DNA of 34,437 nt from Ettlia oleoabundans (GCA_019693395.1 JAAMXP010002662.1:1-34437), one strand, 5' to 3'. Positions 20,113 to 31,952 are shown, counted from the first letter of the stretch. Program-made: numbers and translations. Notes: generated by a model from the sequence alone, not told the origin.

Positions 20113-21928
20113 ATGCTGACTTTGCGAAACCAGTCCGTGCGGCTGTGTCAGGCTCGCGTGGTGTCCAAAGTACTGTGCTTAGGACCATGCAGAAAATTTA
20201 GCTTTGCGCCCAGCCAGCGGCGCTGCCCAACTTCCCAGCACAGGCCACCACAGCGAAGCGGCGGCCCTTCGGTGCGGTCGGACTCCCAGCCTTCCAGTCC
20301 AGAAGGGCCTATCCACACAGGTGACGTTTGTGTGAGACTTTGTTCGGAACTGCATAAATGGCCTATGCTAAGAACGCATGCCCTTTTCCAGTGCGCCTGC
20401 TTGCAGATGTGTTTGGCCCCCAGGAACCCGAGGGCCCGCGCTTGCTGGGCTTCACATTTTCAGAGCTCTGTTATAATCTCAACCTTGTCTACTGGGGTTT
20501 GCTTCTGGTGTCGATACTGTCCGCTAACGATTTTATTAGTCAGTTGGTGCGCTTCGAGGTTTATACAACAGGTGATTGCCTGCCATCCTGTGGAGGTGTC
20601 CGCTGCCCGCCCGGCAGTAGTGTCGTGCCCCCTTCACACATGCTGTCTTCAGCAAAGCCACCTCTGAATTCATTTGTCATTTGCTATTGGGTTAACCTTC
20701 CTGCAGCGATGTTTGCCGCCAGTGCCGTGTTCACGCTGTACCACACAGTGAGGTTTGTGCGAGATGTGCGGCAGCATTTGCAGGCAAGTGGAAGTTGCAC
20801 ACGAGTGAGACAACAACCCTGCAGGGGACCAGGGCAGGGCTGGAGCGCTGCGCAGGCGTCACAAAACCGGACTGCTTCTTCCCCTGTCCTTCTGCAGAGT
20901 GAAGCGCGCTGCGACTGGCGGCTGATGCTTCGGTACTGCTGGAATGCGGTGTTCTGGCTGGGTATGTAACGCGCTGCTGCAGCGAAACGAGTGGCAGCCT
21001 GCAGGTTTGATTCTCTGCACGGTGGAAAGTGCATGTGCACCAGCGGTTGCTACTCCTTTCTTGCGTGCAGGGTTTGTGTTGTGGTATGCCGCTCCACCTG
21101 TGGCTGCTGTGGCCGAGTATGCCGGGACTCCTGGTGCTGTGGCGTGCTTGTTTGGGGCAGTGCTGGCAATAGCATCGGCGCTGCAAGCAGGCATGGTGAG
21201 GGACATGAGCACCTGCTGCCATTGAGTGGAGTGCACCTCGTGCCGCTGTGCGTGTCGTGTGCAACTGCAACTGCGAACCTTTTTTTCACTGTATCGCCAT
21301 GCCCGGGCCTTCTTTGTACAGTTCAGCTTCCTGGGGAGCCCGCAAGTGCCGCAACGCCTGCAGACGACTGGTGTATATGCGCTGCTGCGCCACCCCCAGG
21401 CGTTGGGCAACATGCTTTTCCTCATAGGTATGACGCAGCTCGGTAGCCTGCTGGGGCATAGGCCGGTAAAAGACCTGCGTTGGTGGCCATCATAATGTGT
21501 GGCCACCCATCACGTACGAGGGGAAAGATGACCATCCCGGTGCCAAGCCCTCGTACATTGCTGCTGCGCAACCTGTTCCTTTTGGTAACCTTGTCAGATC
21601 TGCGTGCGTTTGCGCAGGGTTTTCTCTGGCTGGCGGCGCGCTTTGGGCCAGCCTGAGTTTCATGGCAGCCTTTGCAATGTACCGTGCAACCGTGCTGCGA
21701 GAAGAGGAGCGCATGTTGTGTGAGGCGTTTGGCGACAAATATACACTATACATGTGAGTACAGGCAGCCCGCGTGCAAAAGTTGTTGGGTTGATGAGTAG
21801 GGCTGTTGATATTATGCCATCAGCCCCGCTCTTCATGCAGGAAACGGACACCAGCTTTTGCCTGGGCGTTGGTGCTGCTTTTTGTTCTGGAGTTGCTGCT
21901 GCTGTGGCGCATGCAGGCAAGGGGGTGA
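20113..21928 (+). CDS. ICMT/phospholipid-methyltransferase-like membrane protein, plastid-type leader
   Basis: Eight exons (20113-20320, 20392-20571, 20707-20783, 20898-20961, 21071-21195, 21322-21427, 21618-21753, 21841-21928) give 327 residues; intron 3 has a GC donor. The first ~69 residues are rich in Ser, Arg, Gln and Pro with few acids, as in a plastid or mitochondrial leader. Several hydrophobic spans follow (around NLVYWGLLLVSIL, GFVLWYAAPPVAAVAEY, VACLFGAVLAIASAL, GALWASLSFMAAFAMY and WALVLLFVLELLLLW). The family signature is GVYALLRHPQALGNMLFLIG (R241, H242, P243) plus REEERMLCEAFGDKYTLYMKR (E282-E284), the SAM- and substrate-site motifs of the ICMT/PEMT fold. The substrate cannot be told: a plastid leader argues against the ER prenyl-cysteine enzyme. 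The start was taken at 20113; an upstream in-frame start near 20065 is possible. Confidence 0.8.
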
Positions 21929-22445
21929 CCCATTGACCGGCGGTTCAAGTCTCAAGCAGCTACTCCTGCTGAAGCGTTACAACATGTAGCGGCAGTCTGC
22001 TATTCTTCCCACTCTAAGCTGAGTTGCGCTAGGATCTGTTGTCCTGCAGCCATGGGCAATTCCTATTGAGGTTACGTTGCCTCCTGGATTGCCTTCTTGA
22101 AGGGGAAACATCATACTGAGCTGCCGTGCTGCTCCATGTGTTTTGGGTTTTGTACTTGACGCACGCAAGCATTGATGCCCCCTGCCGTCAATTTCACGCA
22201 TTGGGCCATTGAAGGGCAGTTCTTTGTTGGATTTACTGTAGAGACTGTGCTTGACCTTGAGGGACACCAACGCTGCCGGCTGCCTTACCAGCCCAGCAAG
22301 TTGCGTTTTGCAAAGGGTGGACTGGCCCAGTGTTTGTGGGTCTCTCCTGAGTTACAATTCTCCTGACATGTACAAATGTCCTGCATTTTACAATACTGTA
22401 AAGTTTTTCAGCATCCATGAACTTCAGCCGCAACAAGATGCTATA
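21929..22445. other. Convergent 3' flanks of the ICMT-like gene and Esf2
   Basis: No exon is seen. This holds the long 3' UTR of the plus gene and the short one of the minus gene; both poly(A) signals lie within 14 bases of each other at 22388-22401. Confidence 0.6.
22388..22401. terminator. Paired opposite TGTAA signals (TTACA-ATAC-TGTAA)
   Basis: TTACA at 22388-22392 is the minus-strand TGTAA, 54 bases after the Esf2 stop. TGTAA at 22397-22401 is the plus-strand signal, about 470 bases after the ICMT-like stop. The two are separated by four bases, forming a compact two-way 3' end. A second minus-strand TGTAA lies at 22356-22352. Confidence 0.6.
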
Positions 22446-24543
22446 TTAAGATAAGCTATCGCTGCCACCTTCACCATCACCTCCCTGCTGTTGCTGCTTC
22501 GGCCGCTTGCCCGCAATGAGCTTGAGCAGACTAGAGGAGAGCACTGGCGCCGCTGCATCCGTCACAGGGTCCGCCTTGGCCCGCCGCTGACCATAGGCTC
22601 GCAACACTTTCATGCCTCCCGGACCCATATCCCTGCTGCCACCTGCCGGCTCTGCCTGCTGCCGTGGCTGCTGCTCTTGCTTCTGCGCTTTGCTGCCAGA
22701 ACTGTTTGGTTCTTTTTGCCGTTTGGCAGGCCGCTGCTCGCGCTGCTGTGACCGGGCGTCTTCTGCCGCTGCTGCTGCCCCCTGTGCCTCAAAACCACCC
22801 TCAGCTGCTGCTGCTGGCTCCCTGTCCGCAGCATCTCCTGCGCGCTTGCGCTTGCGCTCCAGCATTGCATTGACGGCCTTTGCCTTGTCCACCCGGCTGC
22901 ATACATGCACAAGTGGTTGGGGTTGCCGCTGACCGCTAGCTTTCAAATGAGTTGCTGGGCCTACAATTGACGCAATGCATTACGTACCCAGACAACCCGG
23001 GAGCGCAGCCTCACAACATCCCAGCCCTATGCTGCTAGATTTGTAATGGGCCTGTGGACTCAATGCCTTCCTGTAGTCTGCTAATGAGTACACGGTTTTA
23101 CCAGCACCCACCTGAGGTAGAAATCCCGCTCTCGTTTGGCGGCAGAGATCTCGGCTGCCAGCCGCTGCTCACGCACCGCCTTCTGGTAGTTGATCTCCTC
23201 TACAGCAACCAACAGGGTAACCCAGTGCAGAATGGCAGGATACTCAGCAGCACAGCTGGGCTGCTCACCAATAAAAAGGAACCTTTGTTGCTATGGGGCG
23301 ATGAAAAATCCCGGTGCATAGCTGCCCGCACCCCCTTGATAGGCCGTGCCTTCGTGCACCCAGCCCGTTCCTTACCTGTGAGGTGGTCCCACTTGAATTT
23401 GGGCAGGTATTTCATGCACCACAGGTCGTAAAAGTAAGCGCTCCGCCGCTTGCCGCCCATCTGCTGCCCATTGAGCATGGCAACCACCTGCGAAGCATTC
23501 GCGGCAGATTGGCTTAACTGGCAAGGTATGTAAACGCCACCAAATACATGCCAGGTTACTATAGCGCGGCATACAAGCAAGACTTTCAACCAAGTGCTCA
23601 ACCATCTGGCGTAAGCATATGGCTGCAAGGTGCTGGCATGCCTGCATGCTATGGAGCCCTGAATCGCCTCTACCCCTCGTTACGCACCTCCTTGGCCTTT
23701 TGCTTGTCCTCAAACTCCACCCAGCCCTCGGTGAAGTTCTTGCCACTGTTACCACCCTGCTGCTTCCGTTTTTTGCGCAATGCCAGGTCTGCAGTGGGAG
23801 GGAACAGCAACCGCGATGACGAGAATCATCATTGCATGAGTAGTTGACTGCGTGGCGGTGTGCATGGTGGGTCAGAACAGTAGCCAGTACAGCGGGCCAA
23901 GTAGCAAGCCTCCACGCTGCGGCCTAGACAGCTGCAAGGAGCTGTCCACCGATGCAAGCACACCTTCAGGCGCCAAGTACACTCGATCAATTTCCGCATA
24001 CTTTTCCAACATCTGGCGCAGCTTCTGCGGCTTCTGCACCACCCAAAACGAGCAGCAGTGCATTCAGGGTGGCAACTCGTGGAAGGAGCAGATCGCCCAT
24101 GGGTAGCCCTGCCCACACCGAGGAAAACGCAGGAACGGAGACGTATGCGACATTTGGGTGCTGGTCATCTTGTGGCAGAGGTGTGCTTCACTCACCAGGT
24201 GCGGCGGTATTCTGCTGATATACACAATGCCCCGGCGGTCATGCTTCTCCTTGAGCTTCTGCAGCTTCTTTTGGGACAGCGCTGGGAGGGCACGTGCACC
24301 TGCAGAAAGAGGCGGTCAAGGGCCCATAATAATGCACATGCCTTGTGACATGACAACTAAATGCGAAAACTGCTCTGGCATTCTGCTTGCCCGCAACTCG
24401 CGCGGCTGCTCACCAGTGGCTTTGGGCGCCGCTGCGCCATCGCCGCCTTCTGCCGCTCCCGCCACCGGACCGCCGCTTTGCTCGTCCGCTTGCATTAATA
24501 TCGCGTCAGCAGCGTGCTCCGTATCCTCGTTGGCCAGTCTCAT
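22446..24543 (-). CDS. Esf2/ABT1-like ribosome biogenesis RRM protein
   Basis: Seven exons (24543-24414, 24299-24196, 24033-23964, 23788-23688, 23487-23376, 23199-23112, 22896-22446) give 351 residues. Esf2 (yeast) and ABT1 (animals) act in the nucleolus in early 18S rRNA processing. The N-terminus is acidic/Ala-rich. The RRM starts at GIVYISRIPPHLKPQKLRQM (residues ~67 on) and continues with YAEIDRVYLAPE, KNFTEGWVEFEDKQKAKE and VVAMLNGQQMGGK. The family-specific C-terminal part follows: SAYFYDLWCMKYLPKFKWDH and EEINYQKAVREQRLAAEI, then AKRERDFYLSRVDKAKAV. The tail is basic and Gln/Gly-rich and ends SLLKLIAGKRPKQQQQGGDG plus a Ser-rich end. The ATG at 24543 is the first in its frame after an upstream stretch without ATG. 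Confidence 0.93.
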
Positions 24544-24945
24544 CTCTCTCGGCGTTGCGCCGCCGCTCGCATGCACGACGTCCTGATCTCAAGAGCACCC
24601 CGGACAGCCTTCACGTCTTTGCCACAACGGCTAGCTGGCACTCTTTTTTCAGCAGAGGGTTCCGCCCAAGCTTTGCCTGCTATGCTGCCCAGCTGGCGCG
24701 GCAGCCGCCACAAGCAGCCGCCACGGCTCTTTGGGCTCCTTCTGGTGCGCTTCTTGGAAGTGGTGTGCGTCTGGGAACGTGGCTGCACAAGGGAAGTCGT
24801 ACAAAAGCAGTTACCAGCATATGCACCAGCGAATACACTGGCGAACCGCCTCAACAGCACTGGCACACGAACGAGCCCGACGATGGGAGCCCACTGCTCT
24901 CGTCCTCGAGCAGTGATTTTCTAGGTTTGCTTCGACTTGTGATTA
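24544..24945. other. Intergenic between Esf2 start and SEC11 poly(A) signal
   Basis: Both neighbours read leftwards, so this should be the Esf2 promoter and 5' UTR. Several overlapping open frames run through it on both strands (for example 24571-24924 plus) but none shows a family motif or a workable splice model, so I call no gene. Confidence 0.45.
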
Positions 24946-24950
24946 TTACA
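24946..24950 (-). terminator. TGTAA polyadenylation signal of SEC11
   Basis: TTACA on the plus strand gives a minus-strand TGTAA 34 bases after the SEC11 stop codon. Confidence 0.65.
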
Positions 24951-24983
24951 AAAACATATCGCAATGCTGCGTGAAGTAGGCAT

Positions 24984-26569
24984 TCAGTCCTTACTGGTCA
25001 GCACAAAGATACCCAGCAGGCCTATGAGCGCAAATTTGACCAGTGGGTAATCGTTCATGATGATGGTCACCCGACCGATGTGAGGCAGGAACCTGCAGGC
25101 AGCAAAAGGAAGGGGACCCATGATGCAGCAGTCCTAAAGGTGCATGGACCGCAATCTCGAGGGATATACCGTAGCGCAGCTTGCAAGGAATCAGCTGGCC
25201 AACAAGCGCCTGTCAACGCCATCTGCTAGCTGAAGCCTGCTGCAGGGAGCGGCCGCTGCGCCACTCACCCCACCACTGTTCCCATGATATGGCTCGTGTT
25301 GAGCCACAGCTGCCCCTTGGGATACAGGCTGCGATCGTCCCCCCAGTTGTTGTCACCCTGCAGCATGAATGCATATCCCGGGGCGGGGGTGGGGTGGGGG
25401 CGGGATGGATCGCAACACTGCGGAACCTAGCAGCAAGTGACATACCAGCACCCTCTTCCTGGCATTACATCGCGCACCTTTGTCAAGATGTCAATGCTGC
25501 TGCTGTTGTCGGCGCGTTGGTGCACCTTGATGATCCGGTGCACAATGGGGATCTCGCGCCCGTCTGTGTTAAACACAACTGAAAAAGCAACGCGCAGGGA
25601 AGAGTTAGTTGGGGTAGGCTGTGTGTGTATGTGTGAATTGCAGGTTCAGTCACACATGGAAGATGTGCCAAAAGGGGGTAAAGAGGCCCTTGGGCAGGCT
25701 GCGATACTCAGAGGGGATTCATTTATGACTCCAGAGCTGATCAGGAGCAGCAGGCAAGGAGCCTCCCACCAATGCTGTTCCAGCTCAACTGAAAGCTGCC
25801 ACAGGATAGGGCAGCCTTCATGTTGATGTCACTGGCATGGTACCGCATCAGGCTGGCAGTAGCAGCCACGCACTGATGTCGCCCGTCTGCGGCGAGCGCT
25901 TGGGCTGGTAGAGGAAGAGGATGTCGCCGCGATAGAAGCCCGGCTCCATGCTGCCGCTCAGCACCACCACCACCTGCGCACCATGAGCAGGTCGGGCTGG
26001 TTGGATCAGACATTCAGCAACAACACAATTTGTTGCTGTACGATGCTGAAATGCCTTCCTTGACTCAAACACAAAAAGCTGAAGTTAACGAGCACGGGGT
26101 GCCAAAACCAGGAAGCAGCACATAGCTGCAGACCACAAAGCTGCCGCGCACCGGGGACTCACTGCCAGTGAATAGTATCAACGACTTCCATATCATCAAA
26201 GCGCTAGTCATAATCATGGCTGCATGGCAAACACCGGCTGATAGAACAGGTTGATCCCTGCTCTGCAGGCGACGAGCCTGACGGCAGCAAGCGGTCAGCG
26301 GCACACGGGCGGGTTGAGCCAGCGACGTCCTCAAGCAAAGAACAGCCGCAGCGGCCTAGACGACTTCGCATCACTTTTGAAAGGCGCAAGGACCAGCCAG
26401 GGCTGACTTGTGTACGATCGGGCGACCAGGAGATGGTCCTCTGACACCTTGGGACTGAAGGAAACAGGTGAAGCTCCAGAACGACGATCGGCATTACCGT
26501 ACCTAGGTTCAGGCCTTGCAACAGCAGCTGGCGCATGTTCATCTTGCGGAGGTCCGAGAAGAACTCCAT
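24984..26569 (-). CDS. SEC11: Signal peptidase complex catalytic subunit SEC11
   Basis: Six exons (26569-26503, 26219-26152, 25973-25874, 25578-25478, 25357-25269, 25092-24984) give 177 residues, the usual size. The protein is an ER membrane serine protease that removes signal peptides from secreted proteins. [15 protein letters not shown] and the membrane segment [16 protein letters not shown] precede the active-site box [20 protein letters not shown] (catalytic Ser 53). The second box [14 protein letters not shown] supplies His 92; [12 protein letters not shown] supplies the Asp (114 or 120). The C-terminal hydrophobic region is [20 protein letters not shown]. His rather than Lys in the second box marks the eukaryotic ER type, not the bacterial or organellar type. 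Its start is 182 bases from that of the XRN-type gene. Confidence 0.97.
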
Positions 26570-26751
26570 GGCTGCAACGAGAGCCACGGCTGTTGGCAAC
26601 AGTACTGGCTGCTACGACCATTCACATGATTAGACAGCTCTGTCAAATGTTGTTGCTGTTGCTAGCGTGGCATGCTAGCATGGCAACGACATTACCTGCA
26701 CCTGTTAATGCATGCTGCTAAGCCAAGCTGATCCAGCAGGGGGTAGGTAAG
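26570..26751. promoter_or_regulatory. Bidirectional promoter, SEC11 / XRN-type gene
   Basis: The divergent start codons are 182 bases apart. No TATA box is evident. Confidence 0.55.
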
Positions 26752-29700
26752 ATGGGGGTGCCGGGGCTGCACACATGGCTGAGGCGGCAAATGCCCGACG
26801 CCTTTGTGCCTTTCCCAGAGGCCTCTTTCGCTTGCGACCATCTGTATATCGACATGAGCTCTACCCTGCATCAAGTCATCCGCAGAGGTGCGCAGGCGCC
26901 CTACAGAGTGGCGTACACCGCCGCTGTTGCCGCCACTGCGCCTTGGGAAGACAACAGGCTGGGCATCACCTTGTTGTCCATGCCTGCATAGGCGTTCCAA
27001 GCAATTTTGAATATAGAATTTGAATGTGACATGCAGCCCGCACCAAGCAGTACTTCCACCTGCTGCTGCACCGCCGCCTGGACGAAATTCTGGCAGCGGC
27101 GCGGCCACAGCAGCGCGTGGTGCTGGCCCTGGATGGCCCCGCTCCACTGGCCAAGCTGCTGGAGCAGCGGTGAGCGCCGGCCACCTGCATGCTGCACCAA
27201 ATGAAGAGTCTTGTTGCCATGATGTTAGGCCACTGCGGAAGAGGAGCGACCTGTAGTGGAGGCCATATTCCAAGCTGCTGAAAGGCAAATTGTTGGTTTT
27301 GCAGCGTGCACCTGCTCAAGGCTGTTAGGCGCTCTGTAATGCCCGTCATGCAGGCGGCGGCGACGTCGCGAGTTGGACAAGGCGCAGCGTGCAACAGAGG
27401 CAGCGGAGGCAGCGGCAGCAGCAGCAGCAGAGAGCTCGGCAGAAGCGCAGGGCAGCAGCTTGGATGGGGGGAGTCCTGGCTCGCCCTCCTCCCGGCTCAT
27501 ACCTACAGTAGAGGCCCTGGCGCTGGCGCAGTTCCGTCCTCCCAACCCCGAGCTGTCCACATTGGCACTCACCACAGGCAGCCTGCTGATGCTGGAGGTG
27601 CACTCCTCGCTGGCCGCGTACATCTGCAAGAAGCTGTCAGACCCAGCCACAGCGCACCTCAGGTGGGCCAACAGCAACGCCATACCCCAGGAACGCCATA
27701 CCCCAGGAACGCCATACCCATCTCAGTGTGCAAAGCAGCAGCAGTGTGGCGACTGTGTTGCAGCCGTTACCGTAAAAAGCAGGGGGCCCGGCAGGGGCAG
27801 CTCTGGTGTACGATCATGTTCTGCATGTTGCACCGACCACTTCGGCCTTCCCACGCTGCTTTCGCCCGCTTGAGCCTCCCTATCTCCCGCCTACCCCCCC
27901 ACCCCGCTGCACTCAGGTTTGAGCTGTCTGATTCCACGGTGAAGGGGGAGGGCGAGCTGAAAATCCTGTCGCGCCTGCTGCACCCAAACACCAACAGCCA
28001 GGCGGGACCAAGCAGTAGTGTTGGCAACCGTGAGCAGCAGGAGCAGCAACCGGGCGAGACGCATTTGGTGCTGGGAGCAGACTCAGATTTGCTGCTGATG
28101 GCGCTGGTGGCGGGGCAGGTGCGTCTGGCATGCTGCTGGTGCCGGCTGGTAGTGTGGGCTGGCAGGGACCATGCCAAGTGCTACATCATGCGCCCGGGCT
28201 GTCGGCCTAGATCAACACCTCCTTCACCCAGACCCAGATCGTGTGCTGCAGAGGGGCGTCTTCATTTTACCAGATCTACCAGACGATGGACATCATCATC
28301 GTCAGCGGCGCCGCCACCACCGCAGCAGCAGGTACTGGCTGCGCAACCAGCCCACATCCGGTTCCCCGGAAGCAGCGGGTTCAGGTTCGGCAGTTGAGGT
28401 GGCGTCCACACCCTTGCCACTGGACAGCAGCATAAGCAGTGGTAGTGAGTCATCTGGCTCTGAGGCTGAATCTGACCCAAGTGGCCCAGAATCTGAGGGA
28501 GAAGAAGAGGAGGAGGAGGCAAATGGCGGCACGGCTGCCCTCTCTGGCACCGTTGCAGCCGCTGCAGCTGCACCGCCGCTGTCGCCGCCGCTGCTCATGT
28601 TCAGCCGTGACGCTGCGGAGCAGCTGTGGCGTGACCGGCACCTTGGCGCCGGCAGCGATCAGCAGGAGGTGACCGCCTTGGCCCTGGATTTGATGCTGCT
28701 GGCTGTCATGTGCAGTGGCGATGACTACCTGCCAGCCATACAGGCAAGCCCTGCTGGATCGATCGGTGTTTGCTTCCTGGCACCAACTCTGCTGCTGCTT
28801 GATTACTTCTCATGGGTGTCTAGCCTTTCTTGCAAGGAATCCCCTACAACTTAGGCATGCTTTATTGCCTGCTGGGGTTTGCTGAGCTGGTTCTCCTTGC
28901 CAGTTTGTCATTTTGTTGCTCCATGCAGTGTGTGCTTTGTGCGTGCCTGTGTGCAGGGTATGCAGCTGAGCAACAAGCACCGGCCGGGGCTTTGGGACCT
29001 CTACACCAGCATGCGGCAGCAGCCAGAATGGCGGGGCCAGAGCCTTGTGTTGCGCAACTGGGATTGTGGCGGCGGCAAGCGGGGCAGTCGCAGCGGGCCA
29101 AACTGCCCCACGGTGCGCCTCAATCCGGGCATGCTGGCAGCGCTGTTGGCAGAGTACTACAGGCAAAGGTTTGTCTACATGGAGGCGCCCAACGCAGCGG
29201 CAGTAGCAGCAAGCAGTATCGTGGAGCCAACCAGGGACGGTGCAGCAAGCACCAGCAACAGCGGTGCCGCAATGGTTTGGGATCGGGAGGGGCTGGCGGC
29301 AGCAGCAGCCATGGCAGACATGAACTCCACGGGTGGCAGCCTGCCTGCAGCAGGCGGCAGGCGTCGGCCCAGTATCACGATGCGGGGTATGGAGGGCCAG
29401 CCGGAAGCGTACGTTCAGGTGCGGCTTCACTGCTGGATGGCGTAATTCCCTGCCGCCTTTGCACAGTTGTCCCTTGTTCGTTGGTCGCTAGAAGTGCCAG
29501 ATTGAAGGGAAACATGTGCCGTGTTGGAGGTTGTTGCGGCACTCTGCCCCACTATGTCATTCCTTGCTGCCAAGCATACAGTTTGCCACGGTGCCACTGT
29601 CTCGCCACCATGCAGGGTGTGGAGTGGGTGCTGGGCATGTACTGCAGCGGTGCGGTGCAGGACTACCGCTTCACCTATGACTTGCCAGCACCCTCCCTCA

Positions 29701-31952
29701 CCCAGCTGCTGCACATGCTGCACACCAAGCACCAGGGGCCCCAGGCTCCAGGCAGTGACAGCCCCAAAGTCGTCACTAGCGCTGCCAGCAGCACTGACAC
29801 TGAGCTGGCGGGCGGGCAGGCTTCAGCTGATATGCAGCAGGCGGGGGCCTCCTCTCAGGCTCCAGGGCAACCAATGCGGCGCTCGCTTCAGCCGCTGCTG
29901 CCGGCTGCATGCGCCATGGCTCTGCTGCCTCGTGGCGGCCGCATCCATGCAGGTGATTGGCAGGCCAGCAGGCTCTGCCCCACGCAAGCACTGCCAGCCA
30001 AACCTGCCCTCGGCCCTGTTGCTGGCTTTGGTGCCCATGTCGGCCCTCCTGCCCTGCGCACAAACTCTGTCTCACGAATCACCTGCACAAAACCGCATAC
30101 GTATGCCCCGCCGTGCATGATGCTCGCCCGCAGCCACCGCCCTGCGCCACCTGATGGATGAGGGGTCGGAGTTGGAGGACATCTACGCCACATGTGACAC
30201 ATGCGTGCAGCTGGGCCAACAGATGGGCATCAGTGAGTGGTAGAATACATCTGCTGCTGTCCCGCTCTCACCCACATATCAGCAGCATGGCCTCCCCACA
30301 GCCGTCTTTGTAGCCTAGCTTGCTGCGGCAGCTGGAATAGCCAGCACCTCTACTCTCTGCTCTTTGCCTCCCTAAATATTGCACGTCCTTCTCCCTATCA
30401 CCAGCCTCTTCACACCCTTCCTGGAGTGCTGTTTGTTAGCAATCTCATACTGTGCTGCTTGGACGCTTTAATGGCATTCCTTGTGCTTACACTGGAGTGC
30501 AGTGAATCGTGAGCTGGATGGTGCACGCAGCGGGCTGGTGGAAGCACAGTTGCGCCTCACCACAGCGGCAGCAGAGGGTGCAGGGCAGGCAGGGGCTGCC
30601 ACGGCAGTGGCTGTGCTGCAAGCTGAGGTGGAGCGTAGGGATGCTGAGGTGGCACGCCTCAAAGTGCTGCTCTCACACCTGTCACGCAGGTCAGCAAGCG
30701 GCCCTGCGCTGTTCTGAGTGTATAGGGGCATTGGCTGTGCTAGTAAGGCCTTGTGGGGCTGCAGGGCAGTATTGCTGCCTGCACCCCTCCCCTCGACCGT
30801 TGTTTCTGCCTCTGTGCCTCTCTTTCTACTCGATCACCCACCATTTTGTGCACCACCCTTTGCGCAGCCAGCAAGAGCACCTGAGCGAGCAGCACCCCTA
30901 CAAACCCTTCCCCACCGACCAGCTAGAGGCTGCGGTGGCGGCAGTGCCGCTGGAGGACTACCCGCGGCGGGAGCGCAAGCTGGCACACTTTGGGCGGGAG
31001 TTTGTGTACAGCCGCAAGGCACCACCCACCACAGGGTCAGCGGCCACTGGAGATGAGGCGGGAGCAGGCGGTGGGTTATGGCGGAGGCATCACCGCTGGA
31101 CGTCGGCAAGGCGGCGCGAGGTTGTGGCTGCCGCTGCACCCCCCGGCACCAGCGCCAGCATGGGCAGTGGCAGCGGGGAGGAGGAAAGTGGTGCCGAGAG
31201 CGAAGAAGATGCCCAGGTCTTGGGGCAGTTGGACGAAGTGGGCACCGCCATGCTGGTGCCGAAGCCGCAGCGTGTGCAGGGGCTGCAGCCCAGGGGCGCA
31301 TCGGCCAAGCAGCCCCGTGCTTGGCCGCCACTGCAGCCGTGGTTAGAGGAGTGCCTGTCTTTTGCGGCGCTCTACCCCCGGGTGGCAGGTGCGTGTTATC
31401 CTGGCAGACAAACATTTGGCCCAGCGGATCTTGGCTCATGCCAACTGCAGCTGTCTCGAATGTCAGGCTCCAGGGGACCATTGCAGTCGCATTGACAACA
31501 GTGCTGCGATCGTGTGTTGCCCTTACCACTTAGTCCTATGTTGTGTATCCTGCTGCCCCTCTCCCGCTGCAGATCCCTTCCTCATCCGCCGCAGCAACTG
31601 GACCCTGCAGCGCAGCGTGCTGCCACTCCGCCCTTACATGCAGCCGCCGCGCCTGCAGTGCAGCCCAGACGGGAATGTGAAGCGACCATTGGCGGTGCTG
31701 TCCCCCTGCCAGCTGCTGCAGTGGAGTCAGCCACGCAGGCCCCGCCGCACCAGCGACACTGGCTTGTTGGCCCGGCGGCAGACGAAGGCACAGCTACAGC
31801 AGGGGCAGCGAGCACAGGTTCACACACTGAGGTTCGGCAGCAGAACTGGTGGAAGAGGGCAAGCGCGGGCCCAGCTGTCGCCAGGCGTAACACTGCTGCA
31901 GGGCTGCAGCCGCCTCCTGCACACGCTGCCGCGTGTGCTTCGTGCATTCTAG
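26752..31952 (+). CDS. XRN-type 5'-3' exoribonuclease
   Basis: Eleven exons (26752-26887, 27037-27169, 27354-27662, 27917-28118, 28252-28743, 28957-29418, 29616-29952, 30134-30232, 30503-30689, 30868-31388, 31573-31952) join in phase to 1085 residues. XRN enzymes digest 5'-monophosphate RNA. The protein starts MGVPGLHTWLRRQMP, as XRNs do, and keeps the metal-binding acids: YIDM (D34), LALDGPAP (D78), KGEGELKI (E204, E206), LGADSDLL (D248, D250) and CSGDDYLP (D417/D418). YVQGVEWVLGMYCSGAVQDY matches the conserved region after the core. It differs from XRN1/XRN2 by a shortened N-terminal segment, no CCHC zinc knuckle, and a Ser/Glu-rich insert (~residues 310-360). Intron 5 has a GC donor. The last ~350 residues are Arg/Gln/Ala-rich. 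Whether it is nuclear or cytosolic is not clear; it may be a divergent algal branch. Confidence 0.86.
27676..27720. repeat. 16-bp tandem repeat in XRN-type intron 3
   Basis: The unit AACGCCATACCCCAGG occurs two full times plus a partial third copy, within the intron 27663-27916. Confidence 0.9.

Noticed and set aside
21925..21960. GGTTCAAGTC string resembling a tRNA T-loop
   Set aside because: No A-box, acceptor stem or anticodon arm could be placed around it.
24571..24974. Possible small plus-strand gene between Esf2 and SEC11
   Set aside because: Two competing frames look weakly protein-like, but no ATG-led frame reaches a plausible end and no intron of reasonable size joins them.
26692..27683. 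Minus-strand frames opposite the XRN-type gene
   Set aside because: No motifs; plus-strand exons with intact catalytic residues explain the region.
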